The notes: a model not told the origin generated them from the sequence alone. DNA of 64,000 nucleotides from Flavobacterium aquidurense (GCF_001404985.1 NZ_JRLF01000006.1:248001-312000), one strand, 5' to 3'. Positions 1 to 9,978 are shown, counted from the stretch's first letter. Made by a program: numbers and translations.

Positions 1-1
1 T

Positions 2-439
2 TTTGAAGACGTAGATTTAGAAATCGATCATCATAAACACAAGCCCAATCAGGTAAAAAGAATGATGTTTCATAAAATCAATGATTTGTACGAGGCTAAA
101 AAAATTACCGGGGATCAACTGATAATTTTAAATGAAGAACTGCAATCTTTTACAGATATATGCGGGGCTTGCGAGAGAATAAAAAATACACCTATTCCCT
201 ACTCTTACAGCGCTTTTATCAAAAAATTTATTTTCTTTTACATCATGACATTGCCATTTGGCTACTCGATTAGCCTGGGATATTTCGTAGCTCCGGTGGT
301 TGTTTTTATTTTTTATGTACTGGCGAGTCTTGAGCTTATTGCAGAAGAAATCGAAGATCCGTTTGGTGATGATGAAAATGATCTGCCAACAAAAAAAATC
401 GCGGAAAATATCAAAAAACACGTTGAAGAATTAATCTAA
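2..439 (+). CDS. Bestrophin-family ion channel, C-terminal part (cut by window start)
   Basis: The reading frame is open from base 2 with no stop before it, so the gene begins outside the window; the first internal ATG (62) is not the real start. The visible part has the bestrophin signature CERIKNTPIPYSYSAF followed by one or two hydrophobic segments (about bases 220-340), then an acidic tail with EEIEDPFGDDENDL. In bestrophin-type anion channels the EDPFGxDxxDLP stretch follows the last membrane helices. The likely role is a pentameric inner-membrane chloride or cation channel. The family call rests on these two motifs and is fairly firm; ion selectivity cannot be read. Confidence 0.85.
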   Translation, partial: FEDVDLEIDHHKHKPNQVKRMMFHKINDLYEAKKITGDQLIILNEELQSFTDICGACERIKNTPIPYSYSAFIKKFIFFYIMTLPFGYSISLGYFVAPVVVFIFYVLASLELIAEEIEDPFGDDENDLPTKKIAENIKKHVEELI

Positions 440-510
440 TAAAACGTTAAATCTCAGCTTGCTATTTCTTTTTTGATTAATTTTAAAGACCCACTTAAAA
501 TTTAATCGCA

Positions 511-1434
511 ATGAATAATCAACGTGCTTTGATCCATCCTCCTCAATTGTCGAATGAAAAATCATTAAAAACACTAGTCGAAAACAGGACGGTTTATACG
601 CTGAATCATTGTGAATTAAATATTTTTGAAACATATGAATCTTCTAAGCTTGTTCCGCTAAAATTCAATGATTTTGTGGTCACCAGTATGTTGAGAGGTA
701 AAAAAGTAATGCATCTCTTTGATGAACCCGGATTTGATTATTTACCCGGAGAAACAGTTGTTATTCCGTCAAACGTAGAAATGAAAATTGATTTTCCGGA
801 AGCATCCAGAGAAAACCCAACACAATGCCTTGCTTTAGCAATTGATAAGTCGAAGATAAATGATACTTTGAATTTTTTGAACGAACGTTATCCTAAAGAA
901 GGTATCGACGCGTATTGGCAATTGAATTATCAAAATTATTTCTTTTATAATAATGTAGATCTTGCAACGACGGTCAATAAACTTATTAAGGAATGCATGA
1001 GTACTTCGATCACAAAAGATGCCCTTGCAGATTTGACTTTGCAGGAATTACTTATCAGAATCATACAAACACAAACTGTAAAATCTATTGACGAAGGAAT
1101 TGCGATTCAAACCAATAATCCCATTTTTGAAGTCACGGAATTTATTAAACTTAATTTAAAGGAAAATATAAACCTGAAAAGCCTGAGTGAAAAAGCCTGT
1201 ATGAGTACAGCATCTTTTTATCGTTTCTTTAAACGCGAATTAGGCATGAGTCCGATCGAGTATGTTTTGAATGAAAAAATAAAACATGCCAAGAAATTGC
1301 TCAGAAACCCCGGAATACAAATTAATGAAGTCTGCTATTTATCGGGTTTTGAAGATGCTAATTACTTTATAAGATTGTTTAAAAAGCACGAAGGAATTAC
1401 ACCGAAGCAATATCAGTTGTTGTATATTAACTAA
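511..1434 (+). CDS. AraC-family transcriptional regulator
   Basis: A 307-residue protein with an N-terminal cupin-like sensor region (roughly residues 20-190, similar to the AraC N-terminal domain of regulators beside aldehyde dehydrogenases) and two C-terminal helix-turn-helix units (about 205-305). The second unit carries the family pattern INEVCYLSGFEDANYFIRLFKKHEGITP. Downstream, on the opposite strand, are a DUF779 protein and an aldehyde dehydrogenase; this trio occurs together in other bacteria, so I infer that the regulator activates the dehydrogenase in response to an aldehyde or alcohol. The inducer is unknown. Confidence 0.9.
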   Translation: MNNQRALIHPPQLSNEKSLKTLVENRTVYTLNHCELNIFETYESSKLVPLKFNDFVVTSMLRGKKVMHLFDEPGFDYLPGETVVIPSNVEMKIDFPEASRENPTQCLALAIDKSKINDTLNFLNERYPKEGIDAYWQLNYQNYFFYNNVDLATTVNKLIKECMSTSITKDALADLTLQELLIRIIQTQTVKSIDEGIAIQTNNPIFEVTEFIKLNLKENINLKSLSEKACMSTASFYRFFKRELGMSPIEYVLNEKIKHAKKLLRNPGIQINEVCYLSGFEDANYFIRLFKKHEGITPKQYQLLYIN

Positions 1435-1437
1435 GGG

Positions 1438-1806
1438 AGGTTCAAAGGTTCAGAGTTGCAAAGGGACAAAGGTTCTTTTATAATGTTCTTTCAAAACATT
1501 TATTTTACAACGTTTATTTCACAATGTTTATTTCACAATGTTTATCGTAGAGACGCACAGCAGTGCGTGTACGTTCCAATTATCTATATTTTATGTTAGA
1601 CGCACTGCTGTGCGTCTCTACGATCAATCTTTGTCGCTTTGCAACTATCTCCAATTTCCATATCATATGTTAGACGCACTGCTGTGTGTCTCTACGATCA
1701 ATCTTTGTCGCTTTGCAACTATCACCAATTTCCATATCATATGTTAGACGCACTGCTGTGCGTCTCTACGGTCAATCTTTGTCGCTTTGAACCTTTGAAC
1801 CTTTCC
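1438..1806. repeat. Intergenic palindrome array, 74-bp tandem units
   Basis: This gap between convergent genes is filled by repeats. Three copies of the perfect stem-loop AGACGCAC-TGCT-GTGCGTCT (the second has one change) start at 1598, 1672 and 1746, an exact 74-bp period. A fourth, inverted copy lies at about 1549-1570. Spacers contain CAATCTTTGTCGCTTTG. The ends are imperfect inverted copies of each other (GGTTCAAAGGTTC near 1439; GAACCTTTGAACC near 1788). Short open frames here are translations of the repeat, not genes. Similar palindromes are common in flavobacterial intergenic DNA. Confidence 0.9.
1499..1540. repeat. 14-bp tandem repeat at the left edge of the palindrome array
   Basis: Three head-to-tail copies of TTTATTTCACAATG (first copy TTTATTTTACAACG) lie at 1499-1512, 1513-1526 and 1527-1540, directly before the first palindrome. 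They look like slippage products; no function can be inferred. Confidence 0.85.
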
Positions 1807-2181
1807 TCAATCTATAAAACTAACCGGTTCTAAATCTTTTTCTTCTTCTTCGGTAAAAATGCGGTATTCAATTTGAAATGTTTTTTTTAATGGGGTTTCT
1901 AATGAAAAACCTCCTACTCCAAATGCATCAATTACTTTCAATGTAAAATGGGCATGTTTCCAATATTCGAATAAATCCTTATCTACCCAAAATTCTGTAT
2001 CTTCAATAGTTCCAATGCATACATCTCCCATTCTTTGGTAATATCCTCCTTTTTCAAAACATTGTGGCTGCGTTCCTTCGCAACAACCTCCAGCCTGATA
2101 GAACATAAGATCACCATGTTTTTCTTTTAGGACTTTTATTAATTCAATAGCATTTTCTGTGGCATCAAGTCTCTTTATCAT
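1807..2181 (-). CDS. DUF779 domain protein
   Basis: A 124-residue soluble protein containing YQAGGCCEGTQPQC, a Cys-rich motif typical of DUF779. This family is nearly always encoded beside an aldehyde dehydrogenase, which is exactly the case here (76 bases upstream on the same strand). It has no signal peptide. The four clustered cysteines suggest metal or thiol chemistry, perhaps support of the dehydrogenase, but the biochemical role is not known to me. It is probably co-transcribed with and downstream of the dehydrogenase. Confidence 0.85.
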   Translation of the reverse strand: MIKRLDATENAIELIKVLKEKHGDLMFYQAGGCCEGTQPQCFEKGGYYQRMGDVCIGTIEDTEFWVDKDLFEYWKHAHFTLKVIDAFGVGGFSLETPLKKTFQIEYRIFTEEEEKDLEPVSFID

Positions 2182-2257
2182 GATATTGTTTTTTAATTAA
2201 ATTTACAAAAAAAAGGTAAGTCAGAAACTTACCTTTTCGAACCAACATAATAACTAA

Positions 2258-3763
2258 TTAAAAGAAACCAAGTTTCTTTTTATCGTAAGAAATCAACATA
2301 TTTTTTGTCTGGCGGTATTGTCCCAACATCATTTTATGGTTTTCACGACCTATTCCGGATTGTTTATAACCTCCAAAAGGTGCTCCGGCAGGATATGAAT
2401 GATATTGATTGATCCAGACACGGCCGGATTGAATCGCTCTTGGAACCTGATAAATTTCGTGTGCATCACGTGTCCATACTCCTGCACCCAAACCGTACAT
2501 AGTATCATTGGCAATTTCAATAGCTTCTTCAGTAGTTTTAAAAGTGGTAACGGCAAGAACAGGTCCGAAAATTTCTTCCTGAAAAATTCTCATTTTATTA
2601 TGTCCTTTAAACAAAGTCGGCTTAATATAATAACCTCCTTCAAGATCACCGCCCAATTTGTTTTCGTCTCCTCCGGTCAACAATTCTGCTCCTTCTTCTT
2701 TACCCAGTTTTATATAAGACATGATTTTTTCTTTTTGCACTAATGATGTCTGTGCTCCAATCATTGTCGATTTATCTAATGGGTTTCCTGCGATAATCGC
2801 TTCGGTTCTTTCGATTACTTTAGCAATAAACTTGTCATAAATATCTTCGTGAATCAATAATCTTGAAGGACAAGTACAGATTTCACCTTGGTTTAAGGCA
2901 AATAAAACAGCGCCTTCTATTGCTTTATCAAAGAAATCATCATCATGATCTGCTACTGAAGGAAAGAAGATATTTGGCGATTTCCCACCAAGTTCAAGTG
3001 TAACAGGTATAATATTTTCTGTCGCATATTGCATCACAAGACGTCCTGTAGTAGTAGAACCTGTGAATGCTGCTTTCGCAACTTTTTTATTTGTCACTAA
3101 CGGGCGACCCAGTTCTGCACCAAAACCATTTACAATATTCAGAACTCCCGGAGGCAAAATATCCCCAATCAATTCCATTAATACTAAAATAGAAATCGGG
3201 GTACTTTCTGCGGGTTTTAAAACGATTGTATTTCCTGCTGCCAGTGCCGGAGCAATTTTCCAGACTGCCATTAAAATAGGGAAATTCCAGGGAATAATCT
3301 GGGCAACAACTCCTAAAGGTTCACTTAAAGCAATTGAAACTGTTTGCGAATCCAGTTCAGCAATCGAGCTTTCTTCGGCACGAATCACGCCTGCAAAATA
3401 CCTAAAATGATCAATTGCCAACGGAATATCTGCTGCGAGGGTTTCACGAATTGGTTTTCCGTTATCGATCGTTTCAACAGTGGCAATATATTCAAGGTTG
3501 TCTTCTATCTTTTGTGCAATCTTATTGAGTAAAATACTTCGCTCTGTAACAGATGTTTTCCCCCAGGTTTTAAATGCTTCATAAGCTGCGTCTACAGCCA
3601 ATTCCAGATCTTCTTTACCTGAATGTGCTGCTTTTGTAAATACTTTTCCATCAATTGGAGAGATAACATCAAAATATTCTCCTTTTACCGGAGCAGTAAA
3701 TTTACCATTGATGTAATTGTCATATTTTGCCTTAAATTCAGGTCTTTGCGCTATAGTACTCAT
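2258..3763 (-). CDS. NAD-dependent aldehyde dehydrogenase (ExaC/AldB-like)
   Basis: It oxidises aldehydes, probably acetaldehyde or similar short aldehydes, to acids with NAD+ in the cytoplasm. Visible signatures are PWNFP (substrate/cofactor channel), FTGSTTTGR (NAD binding), LELGGKSPN with the general-base Glu, and [11 protein letters not shown] with the catalytic Cys. I start it at the ATG of [10 protein letters not shown] (3763), the family's usual N-terminus and length (about 500 residues); in-frame ATGs at 3784 and 3844 would add 7 or 27 residues without homology. DUF779 follows and the AraC regulator is nearby, supporting an inducible aldehyde-oxidation locus. Confidence 0.93.
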   Translation of the reverse strand: MSTIAQRPEFKAKYDNYINGKFTAPVKGEYFDVISPIDGKVFTKAAHSGKEDLELAVDAAYEAFKTWGKTSVTERSILLNKIAQKIEDNLEYIATVETIDNGKPIRETLAADIPLAIDHFRYFAGVIRAEESSIAELDSQTVSIALSEPLGVVAQIIPWNFPILMAVWKIAPALAAGNTIVLKPAESTPISILVLMELIGDILPPGVLNIVNGFGAELGRPLVTNKKVAKAAFTGSTTTGRLVMQYATENIIPVTLELGGKSPNIFFPSVADHDDDFFDKAIEGAVLFALNQGEICTCPSRLLIHEDIYDKFIAKVIERTEAIIAGNPLDKSTMIGAQTSLVQKEKIMSYIKLGKEEGAELLTGGDENKLGGDLEGGYYIKPTLFKGHNKMRIFQEEIFGPVLAVTTFKTTEEAIEIANDTMYGLGAGVWTRDAHEIYQVPRAIQSGRVWINQYHSYPAGAPFGGYKQSGIGRENHKMMLGQYRQTKNMLISYDKKKLGFF

Positions 3764-3973
3764 AATTATATTTTTTTGATTCATTTCAAATTTACCTTCA
3801 TAAATCGAAACAGAATAGCACTTTTCATTCATGTAGTAGCACAAAAATTACAGATTCGTTTTTATAACTAACTTTTAATCTTTAATTAATAAAATATTAG
3901 CATTAAAAATACAAACTACTCAATAACAGCACGTTTTAAATGAAATAAAAACAGCTCGAAAAAACCAAATAAA

Positions 3974-4008
3974 TTGTTTCTTACTACCACACGCAATCCT
4001 TATATTTG
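3974..4008 (+). promoter_or_regulatory. Candidate Bacteroidota promoter for pheT
   Basis: TATATTTG at 4001-4008 matches the Bacteroidota -7 element TAnnTTTG. A TTG (3974-3976) lies 24 bases upstream, slightly longer than usual spacing. The ATG of pheT follows at 4038. Confidence 0.6.
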
Positions 4009-4037
4009 TATCCTTATTCAAGAATAAAAAAGTTAAC

Positions 4038-6458
4038 ATGAAAATATCTTACAACTGGTTAAAACAATTCATTAAAACAGACTGGACATCTGAACAAACT
4101 TCAGAATTACTAACAGATCTGGGTCTGGAAGTTGAAGTTGTCGAAAAATACCAATCAGTTAAAGGCGGTTTAGAAGGAGTTGTTGTAGGACACGTACTTA
4201 CTTGCGAAAAACATCCGGATGCTGACAGATTAAATATTACAACAGTAAATATTGGTTTAGAAGCTCCTATACAAATTGTTTGTGGGGCTGCTAATGTTGC
4301 TGCAGGACAAAAAGTACCTGTTGCTACTATAGGAACTATTTTATATGATAAAGATGGTGGTGAATTCACTATCAAAAAAGGAAAAATACGCGGACAGGAA
4401 AGCCACGGAATGATTTGTGCGGAAGATGAATTAGGTTTGGGTACAGGTCATGACGGAATCATGATTCTGGATGAAACGCTAATTCCGGGAACACCGGCTG
4501 CAGAAGTTTTCCAGATTGCTAATGACGAAGTTTTCGAAATTGGATTAACGCCAAATCGTGCTGATGCCATGAGCCATTACGGAACAGCGCGTGATTTAAG
4601 AGCTGGAATGCTTCAACGCGGTGTAAACGTAGAATTAATTACGCCATCTGTGAGTAACTTTAGAGTTGACATGCGTACTTTGAAAATTGATGTAAATGTC
4701 GAAGAACCTCTTTTAGCTCCAAGATATTGTGGTGTAACAATTTCTGGAATTTCGGTTCAGGAATCTCCTGCATGGTTACAGGATCGTTTAAAAGCTATTG
4801 GATTAACTCCAAAAAATAATATTGTCGATGTTACTAATTATGTTCTACACGAATTAGGACAGCCTCTTCATGCATATGATGCTGCAAAAATCAACGGAAA
4901 AGTAATTGTAAAAACACTTCCTGAAGGTACAAAATTTGTGACACTGGATGATGTTGAAAGAACATTGCACAAAGAAGATTTAATGATCTGCGACGAAAAA
5001 GGTCCGCTTTGTATTGCAGGTGTTTTTGGAGGTAAAAAATCAGGCGTATCAGATGGTACCACTACTATATTCTTAGAAAGTGCTTATTTTGATGCCGTAA
5101 GTATTCGTAAAACGGCTAAAAGACATCAATTGAATACTGATGCTTCTTTTAGATTTGAAAGAGGTATTGATCCCACTATTACAGAATATGCATTGAAACG
5201 TGCAGCGCTTTTAATTCAGGAAGTGGCAGGCGGAAAAATAACTTCTGATGTTGTGGAAGTATATCCTAAAAAAGTAGAAGATTATTCAGTTTTATTGAAT
5301 TTCAGCCATGTATCGAAAATTATCGGACAGGAAATTCCAAAAGATACGATCAAAAAAATCCTGGTTTCTTTAGATATTAAAGTAAACAGTGTTTCTGATT
5401 CTGGTTTAGGATTAATAATTCCGGCGTATCGTGTAGATGTTCAGCGTGAGATTGATGTAATTGAAGAGATTTTGAGAGTTTACGGATATAACAATATCAA
5501 TTTCTCTAAAAAATTCAATGCAACGGTTTCTAATTCGCCAAGAACAGAAGATTATAAAGTACAAAACGTAATTGCCTCTCAATTGAATTCTCAGGGATTT
5601 CATGAAATGATGGCAAACTCTTTAACAACAGCTTCTTATGCTAAGTTATCGAGCGTTTTAAAAGAAGAACACAATGTTACAATGCTGAACCCGCTAAGTA
5701 GTGATTTATCTACCATGCGTCAATCGTTATTGTTTTCAGGTTTAGAAGCGATCTCTTATAATATTAACAGAAAAAATGCTGATTTAAAATTATTCGAATT
5801 CGGAAAATCGTACCATAAATACCTGAACGGTTATGAGGAGCACAAACATCTTACTTTATTAATTTCTGGAAACAGAAATAAGGAAAGCTGGACAAATCCT
5901 CAAAAAACTACTGATTTCTTTTTATTAAAAGGATATGTAAAAGGAATTTTAGCCCGTTTGGGAATTGAAAAAATTTCTAATGCACCGGTTCAGACTGATA
6001 TTTTCTCAGAAGGAACAGCTATTTGTTACAACAATGATACATTGGTAGAAATGGGTGTGGTTAAAAAACCAATCTTAAAACATTTTGGAATTAAACAGGA
6101 TGTATATTTCGCAGATTTTAACTGGGATTTGATTTTAAAAATCATTACCGGAAAAATTAAATACTCAGAAATTCCTAAATATCCTGAAGTCCGCAGGGAT
6201 TTAGCGTTATTGATCGATAAGAACATAACTTATGAGAGTATTTATAACCTGGCAAAACAATCTGAGAAAGCGCTTTTAAAAGACGTTAATTTATTTGATG
6301 TTTATGAAGGAGAAAGACTTCCTGAAGGCAAAAAATCGTATGCTTTGAGTTTCACGATTCAGGACAATACAAAAACGCTTACAGATGCTCAAATTGATAA
6401 AATCATGTCTAAATTACAACAGACATTTGAGACTGAGCTTGGAGCAAGTTTAAGATAA
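4038..6458 (+). CDS. pheT: Phenylalanine--tRNA ligase beta subunit
   Basis: An 806-residue protein of full family length. Domains in order are: N-terminal tRNA-binding OB-fold (about 40-150, with GHVLTCEKHPDADRLNI), B3/B4 editing domain (about 210-400, with FRFERGIDPT), B5 domain (about 405-475), the catalytic-like core, and the C-terminal ferredoxin-fold anticodon-binding domain (about 710-806, starting near YPEVRRDLALLI). It pairs with PheS, not encoded here, to form the alpha2-beta2 enzyme that charges tRNA-Phe. It stands alone, with its own promoter and a strong terminator after it. Confidence 0.98.
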   Translation: MKISYNWLKQFIKTDWTSEQTSELLTDLGLEVEVVEKYQSVKGGLEGVVVGHVLTCEKHPDADRLNITTVNIGLEAPIQIVCGAANVAAGQKVPVATIGTILYDKDGGEFTIKKGKIRGQESHGMICAEDELGLGTGHDGIMILDETLIPGTPAAEVFQIANDEVFEIGLTPNRADAMSHYGTARDLRAGMLQRGVNVELITPSVSNFRVDMRTLKIDVNVEEPLLAPRYCGVTISGISVQESPAWLQDRLKAIGLTPKNNIVDVTNYVLHELGQPLHAYDAAKINGKVIVKTLPEGTKFVTLDDVERTLHKEDLMICDEKGPLCIAGVFGGKKSGVSDGTTTIFLESAYFDAVSIRKTAKRHQLNTDASFRFERGIDPTITEYALKRAALLIQEVAGGKITSDVVEVYPKKVEDYSVLLNFSHVSKIIGQEIPKDTIKKILVSLDIKVNSVSDSGLGLIIPAYRVDVQREIDVIEEILRVYGYNNINFSKKFNATVSNSPRTEDYKVQNVIASQLNSQGFHEMMANSLTTASYAKLSSVLKEEHNVTMLNPLSSDLSTMRQSLLFSGLEAISYNINRKNADLKLFEFGKSYHKYLNGYEEHKHLTLLISGNRNKESWTNPQKTTDFFLLKGYVKGILARLGIEKISNAPVQTDIFSEGTAICYNNDTLVEMGVVKKPILKHFGIKQDVYFADFNWDLILKIITGKIKYSEIPKYPEVRRDLALLIDKNITYESIYNLAKQSEKALLKDVNLFDVYEGERLPEGKKSYALSFTIQDNTKTLTDAQIDKIMSKLQQTFETELGASLR

Positions 6459-6480
6459 ATCCAGTTTCTTTTTATTTATA

Positions 6481-6508
6481 AAAACCCGACCTTATAAAGT
6501 CGGGTTTT
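6481..6508. terminator. Rho-independent terminator, probably bidirectional
   Basis: A perfect 10-bp stem, AAAACCCGAC / GTCGGGTTTT, with an 8-base loop lies between the convergent pheT and SGNH-hydrolase genes. T-rich tracts follow on both strands. Confidence 0.9.
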
Positions 6509-6514
6509 CTATTT

Positions 6515-7753
6515 TTAAAAATTAACTCGCGTCGACAATCTTCGCGCTCCAACAGAATTAGGATGAATCTCATCCCTCCAGTATTCAGAAGAATTTAAAA
6601 GTCCGCGGTAATCTATTATCCTGCATTGAAAACGATAACCATAATAATTAAAATGATTTTTAATTTGCAATAAAAGCGCATAAAACTTGTCCAGCAGACG
6701 TATAATGATATAAGCTTTTAAAATTTCATCTGTAATTCCCAATCGGTCAAAAACAGGTTTTATCCACGGCCCCAAAGGCAAATCTACTCCTATTATTGAA
6801 GGTCTTACTCCCAGTTTAAACAACGGATAATCATACGTATGCATGTAAAATATCGTATTGGGTGTAGCATGCGTATTTATTATACTGCCAAAACCAAGGT
6901 AATTTCGCATTATAACAGTAAAAATCCTGTTGAGATTAACCGTATTAAAAAGAGCTGCGTCAAATGTTGCAGTATTTAAATATCTTTTATACCGAATGCA
7001 TTTTTGATATAAGGAATCGCCGGAAGACATGCTTTTTAGTTCATTCAGCTTTGCTGTATCTGTAAAAAAAGAAGCGTCAAACAAAGTGACTCCAGCATTT
7101 AGAATTCTGCCCAGTTGAGGAAAAACATCATTTCCGCCTCCGCTAAAATAAATTCGGTCAATACGATAACCGCTTATATATTGTACAAAATTTGCTCTGT
7201 CAGCATACATCTGTGACGTTGTTTCTCCAAATTTAGCCAAGTGCAGACAATTCAGGTTAAGTCTTTGATTGCGATCTGTAATGGTATCATACAGATCTAA
7301 AACTCTGGGAACCGGATAATCCAGCCACGAATCACCTTCGAAAATTACATTAAGCGTATTCGCATTTCCGGCATTGCGCCTAAAAATAAACGAATTGGTA
7401 ATAAAAGGCTGATGCAGGGATTCATCTACTTCTTCAGTTAATGAAATACTTGCACTGTTTAATTGTTTCAACGTATTATAAGTCTGGTCATTTGGATTTA
7501 TAATTCCTGTAACCTGAATGTTGTTATTTGCCTGAAAATTTAAAATAGAAATAATCGTATTATCTGTTTGACTGTTTGCAATACTGCCATTATTTTGAAC
7601 TGGATATCCTAATGCTTTGAGATAATTTTGAATTTGCAATACATCTGCGGGATCATTGACAGCATTTAATCCAACACTATTATTTAATATCCTGCGCGCA
7701 TTTGCAGGATTTCTATTTTGTATAACTGGGATATTCGAAACTAAATTTTCCAT
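6515..7753 (-). CDS. SGNH-like hydrolase with N-terminal peptidoglycan-binding-like domain
   Basis: This 412-residue protein joins two modules. Residues about 30-100 resemble a PG_binding_1 repeat (VLQIQNYLKALGYPV, ending INPNDQTYNTLKQL). Residues about 133-410 carry SGNH/GDSL blocks: FEGDSW with Ser142 (block I), GGGND with Asn208 (block III) and DEIHP with Asp394/His397 (block V). An ester or acyl hydrolase acting at the envelope is plausible. There is no N-terminal signal peptide, which is odd for a peptidoglycan-binding enzyme. It is the last gene of a six-gene minus-strand cluster, 12 bases after the subtilase. The substrate is unknown. Confidence 0.8.
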   Translation of the reverse strand: MENLVSNIPVIQNRNPANARRILNNSVGLNAVNDPADVLQIQNYLKALGYPVQNNGSIANSQTDNTIISILNFQANNNIQVTGIINPNDQTYNTLKQLNSASISLTEEVDESLHQPFITNSFIFRRNAGNANTLNVIFEGDSWLDYPVPRVLDLYDTITDRNQRLNLNCLHLAKFGETTSQMYADRANFVQYISGYRIDRIYFSGGGNDVFPQLGRILNAGVTLFDASFFTDTAKLNELKSMSSGDSLYQKCIRYKRYLNTATFDAALFNTVNLNRIFTVIMRNYLGFGSIINTHATPNTIFYMHTYDYPLFKLGVRPSIIGVDLPLGPWIKPVFDRLGITDEILKAYIIIRLLDKFYALLLQIKNHFNYYGYRFQCRIIDYRGLLNSSEYWRDEIHPNSVGARRLSTRVNF

Positions 7754-7765
7754 TTTATTCCTGAT

Positions 7766-9439
7766 TTATGTTATTTTATTAGGATTTATATAACCGTGTC
7801 CGGCCCTGAAAACCTCAAAATTATTTTCTTTGAAAAAAGCGGTATCACAAGCTGCAAAAAGTTTTTTCCTGATCGCAATAATGTCCAGTTCCGGCTCTTT
7901 TTCGAGAATTTTCATTACCAGAGAAGCAACATAAGGCGCGGCCATACTGCTTCCGCTTTTAGAAGTCAGCTTATTAGATGCCCTGTTTTCCCGACTTGAA
8001 GATGAACACGATGATTTTATCTTAAAGCCAGGCGCAACAAGTTCCGGTTTCATCCTTCCGTCAGCCGTAGGTCCGGAACTGCTAAAAGATAAAATAGTTT
8101 TTGTCTCATCGGTCTGATTGTACGCGCCAACTACTATACTGTATTTCGAATTACAAATAGAATTGGTGGTATGCGTTTTATTGGCAATTGCAGGCAAAAA
8201 AATAGATTGTCCGCCATCGTCACGCTCAATATAACAATGATATCTTCCGTTTTTTACCGTTCTGCCAACCAGTTCAACTGTCCAGAATTTTGAATTTAAT
8301 TTACCGTTGATCAAAATATTAATTTGATTTTTACCGGTATTGGGCTCATTACATCTGTGCAGGCAGATTCCTACTTCGTCATCATCTTTTATGATTAATT
8401 CATCTTTAAAAGGTGTGGACGAAAGCAGTAAATCCTGATTGTCATCATAAATATTCACGCTCAAAATATCATCTCCGTGATACCAAATTTCCATTTCGTT
8501 TGGCGTGCGGTCATTTTTCTTAAACATCCACGGAATTTTGACTTTTTGATTATGTTTTATATCGCCATAGGTATGAACATTTGCCTGATGATAGTTTCCT
8601 GTACTTTGCACAATCGCCGTTCCTTTTCTGGTGGTCAAAATATGATCTATGATTTGCTCCAGCAAAGTTTGTCCCGTATGTGCATCGCCATGACCTCCTA
8701 AGCTCATATTAATTACAAGCGGCATTTTATTTGCCGTAACGGTACAAAAATGCAATCCGTGTGATGTTTTTACGGAATCTCCTAAAGACAAATTTGATCC
8801 GTTGATGTTGTTTAATCCCAGATCTACGGCGGTAATAGCAACATTTGGCGCAAAACTTTTTGTCGCGACAGCACCATTGCCACAAGCAATACCAAGTACA
8901 TGCGTACCGTGTGTTCCGTTCCCGAATAAATCTGATTTACCGGGATGATAACCCAGCTTTTTAAACGGAAATTCATCTTGCAAAGCGTCATTAATCTGCT
9001 CTTTGGTAATAATTCTTCCGTAGCCATATGCATTGCCATCATACCGACCTGATTGTACCCAAATATTTTCGAAACGGGTTTTACCGTTTACAATAAAATC
9101 GGGATGCGTAAAATCGAAACCAAAATCGATAATTCCAAACATAACATTAGACACAGGATCGCCGGAAACATTATTTTTTTTATCTAAAACCTCACTTTCA
9201 GGATATTGCTCTGTAATTTCATTAGCCGGAACTACAGTTGGAGCTTTTAAGCTTTTTACTTTCTTACTGTTGTAAATAGAGAGCAGATAACGGCGTTTTG
9301 TAGTGATGCTTACAATTTTTCCAAATTCGGTAATGATTTTGCAATTTTCGGGATAATCTTTTTCTTTCTCTAATCGCATAAGCAACGATAAGTCCTCGTC
9401 AGGATTACCATACAATATAATTTTAAGTCTGGGATCCAT
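7766..9439 (-). CDS. Subtilisin-like S8 serine peptidase without signal peptide
   Basis: A 557-residue S8-family peptidase. The catalytic triad is readable as Asp105 (IIDFGFDFTHPDF), His177 (GTHGTHVLG) and Ser498 (SGSSMAAPYVAS), with the oxyanion Asn in STGN. The segment between His and Ser is enlarged and probably holds an inserted beta domain (about residues 290-400). The first 90 residues could be an inhibitor-like pro-region (DEDLSLLMRLEKE...). No signal peptide or membrane segment is visible, unlike most subtilases. Its start overlaps the preceding gene by 17 bases, indicating translational coupling. Confidence 0.9.
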   Translation of the reverse strand: MDPRLKIILYGNPDEDLSLLMRLEKEKDYPENCKIITEFGKIVSITTKRRYLLSIYNSKKVKSLKAPTVVPANEITEQYPESEVLDKKNNVSGDPVSNVMFGIIDFGFDFTHPDFIVNGKTRFENIWVQSGRYDGNAYGYGRIITKEQINDALQDEFPFKKLGYHPGKSDLFGNGTHGTHVLGIACGNGAVATKSFAPNVAITAVDLGLNNINGSNLSLGDSVKTSHGLHFCTVTANKMPLVINMSLGGHGDAHTGQTLLEQIIDHILTTRKGTAIVQSTGNYHQANVHTYGDIKHNQKVKIPWMFKKNDRTPNEMEIWYHGDDILSVNIYDDNQDLLLSSTPFKDELIIKDDDEVGICLHRCNEPNTGKNQINILINGKLNSKFWTVELVGRTVKNGRYHCYIERDDGGQSIFLPAIANKTHTTNSICNSKYSIVVGAYNQTDETKTILSFSSSGPTADGRMKPELVAPGFKIKSSCSSSSRENRASNKLTSKSGSSMAAPYVASLVMKILEKEPELDIIAIRKKLFAACDTAFFKENNFEVFRAGHGYINPNKIT

Positions 9440-9950
9440 GAGTTTCTGGTGGTTTTACGATTTCATCCAATCTTTTTTCGATTGTTGCAATAGACGCATT
9501 TATTGCAATTTTTTCTTTATCAAAAGATTCAAGTTTATCCTTTAGACCAGAAAGTTCTTTCAGTATTTTATCTTCTAAGTCTTTATTACTGGTTGTAATT
9601 TCGTTTTTAAAAGTCTCCAGGTTTTTTATAGTAACAGCTTCTTCACCAGGCAAAGCAGTTTCTTTTTTAGGATCTTCTTTAATCGGAGTTTGCGAAGTGC
9701 CTGATGTTGCCGCTGGTAATGCAGGTATACCATGAGTTACAGGAGTATTTAGTATTGTTAATGAACTGCTGACATTCTCCCCTTCTGATTTTGCTTTGTT
9801 ATCAATAATTAAATAACTCAGCAAAGGATTTTCTGAAATCATACCTGTCAAAAGCGCCATATTTGTCACTTCCTGATTTCCCGGTACATTATAATAACTC
9901 GCCCTGCTGTTTGCTATTACATAATTGATTAATAAATTAAATGGATTCAT
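9423..9950 (-). CDS. Unknown protein with C-terminal coiled coil
   Basis: I do not recognise this 175-residue protein. Residues 1-60 look folded; about 60-100 is a Ser/Thr/Pro-rich linker; about 105-165 is a charged, heptad-like helix (NLETFKNEITTSNKDLEDKI...) expected to form a coiled coil. There is no signal peptide or membrane span. The stop overlaps the subtilase start, so the two are translated together; it may be a partner, chaperone or targeting subunit of that peptidase (inference from position only). Confidence 0.75.
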   Translation of the reverse strand: MNPFNLLINYVIANSRASYYNVPGNQEVTNMALLTGMISENPLLSYLIIDNKAKSEGENVSSSLTILNTPVTHGIPALPAATSGTSQTPIKEDPKKETALPGEEAVTIKNLETFKNEITTSNKDLEDKILKELSGLKDKLESFDKEKIAINASIATIEKRLDEIVKPPETHGSQT

Positions 9951-9978
9951 CTTTTCATATTTTAAGGTTCATAAAAAC

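Noticed and set aside
1540..1770. A CRISPR array.
   Set aside because: The repeat units are 74 bp with nearly identical spacers and internal palindromes; there are no unique spacers and no cas genes.
1538..1833. Two overlapping short open frames on the plus strand.
   Set aside because: They translate the 74-bp palindrome repeats and repeat the same peptide; no start signals or homology.
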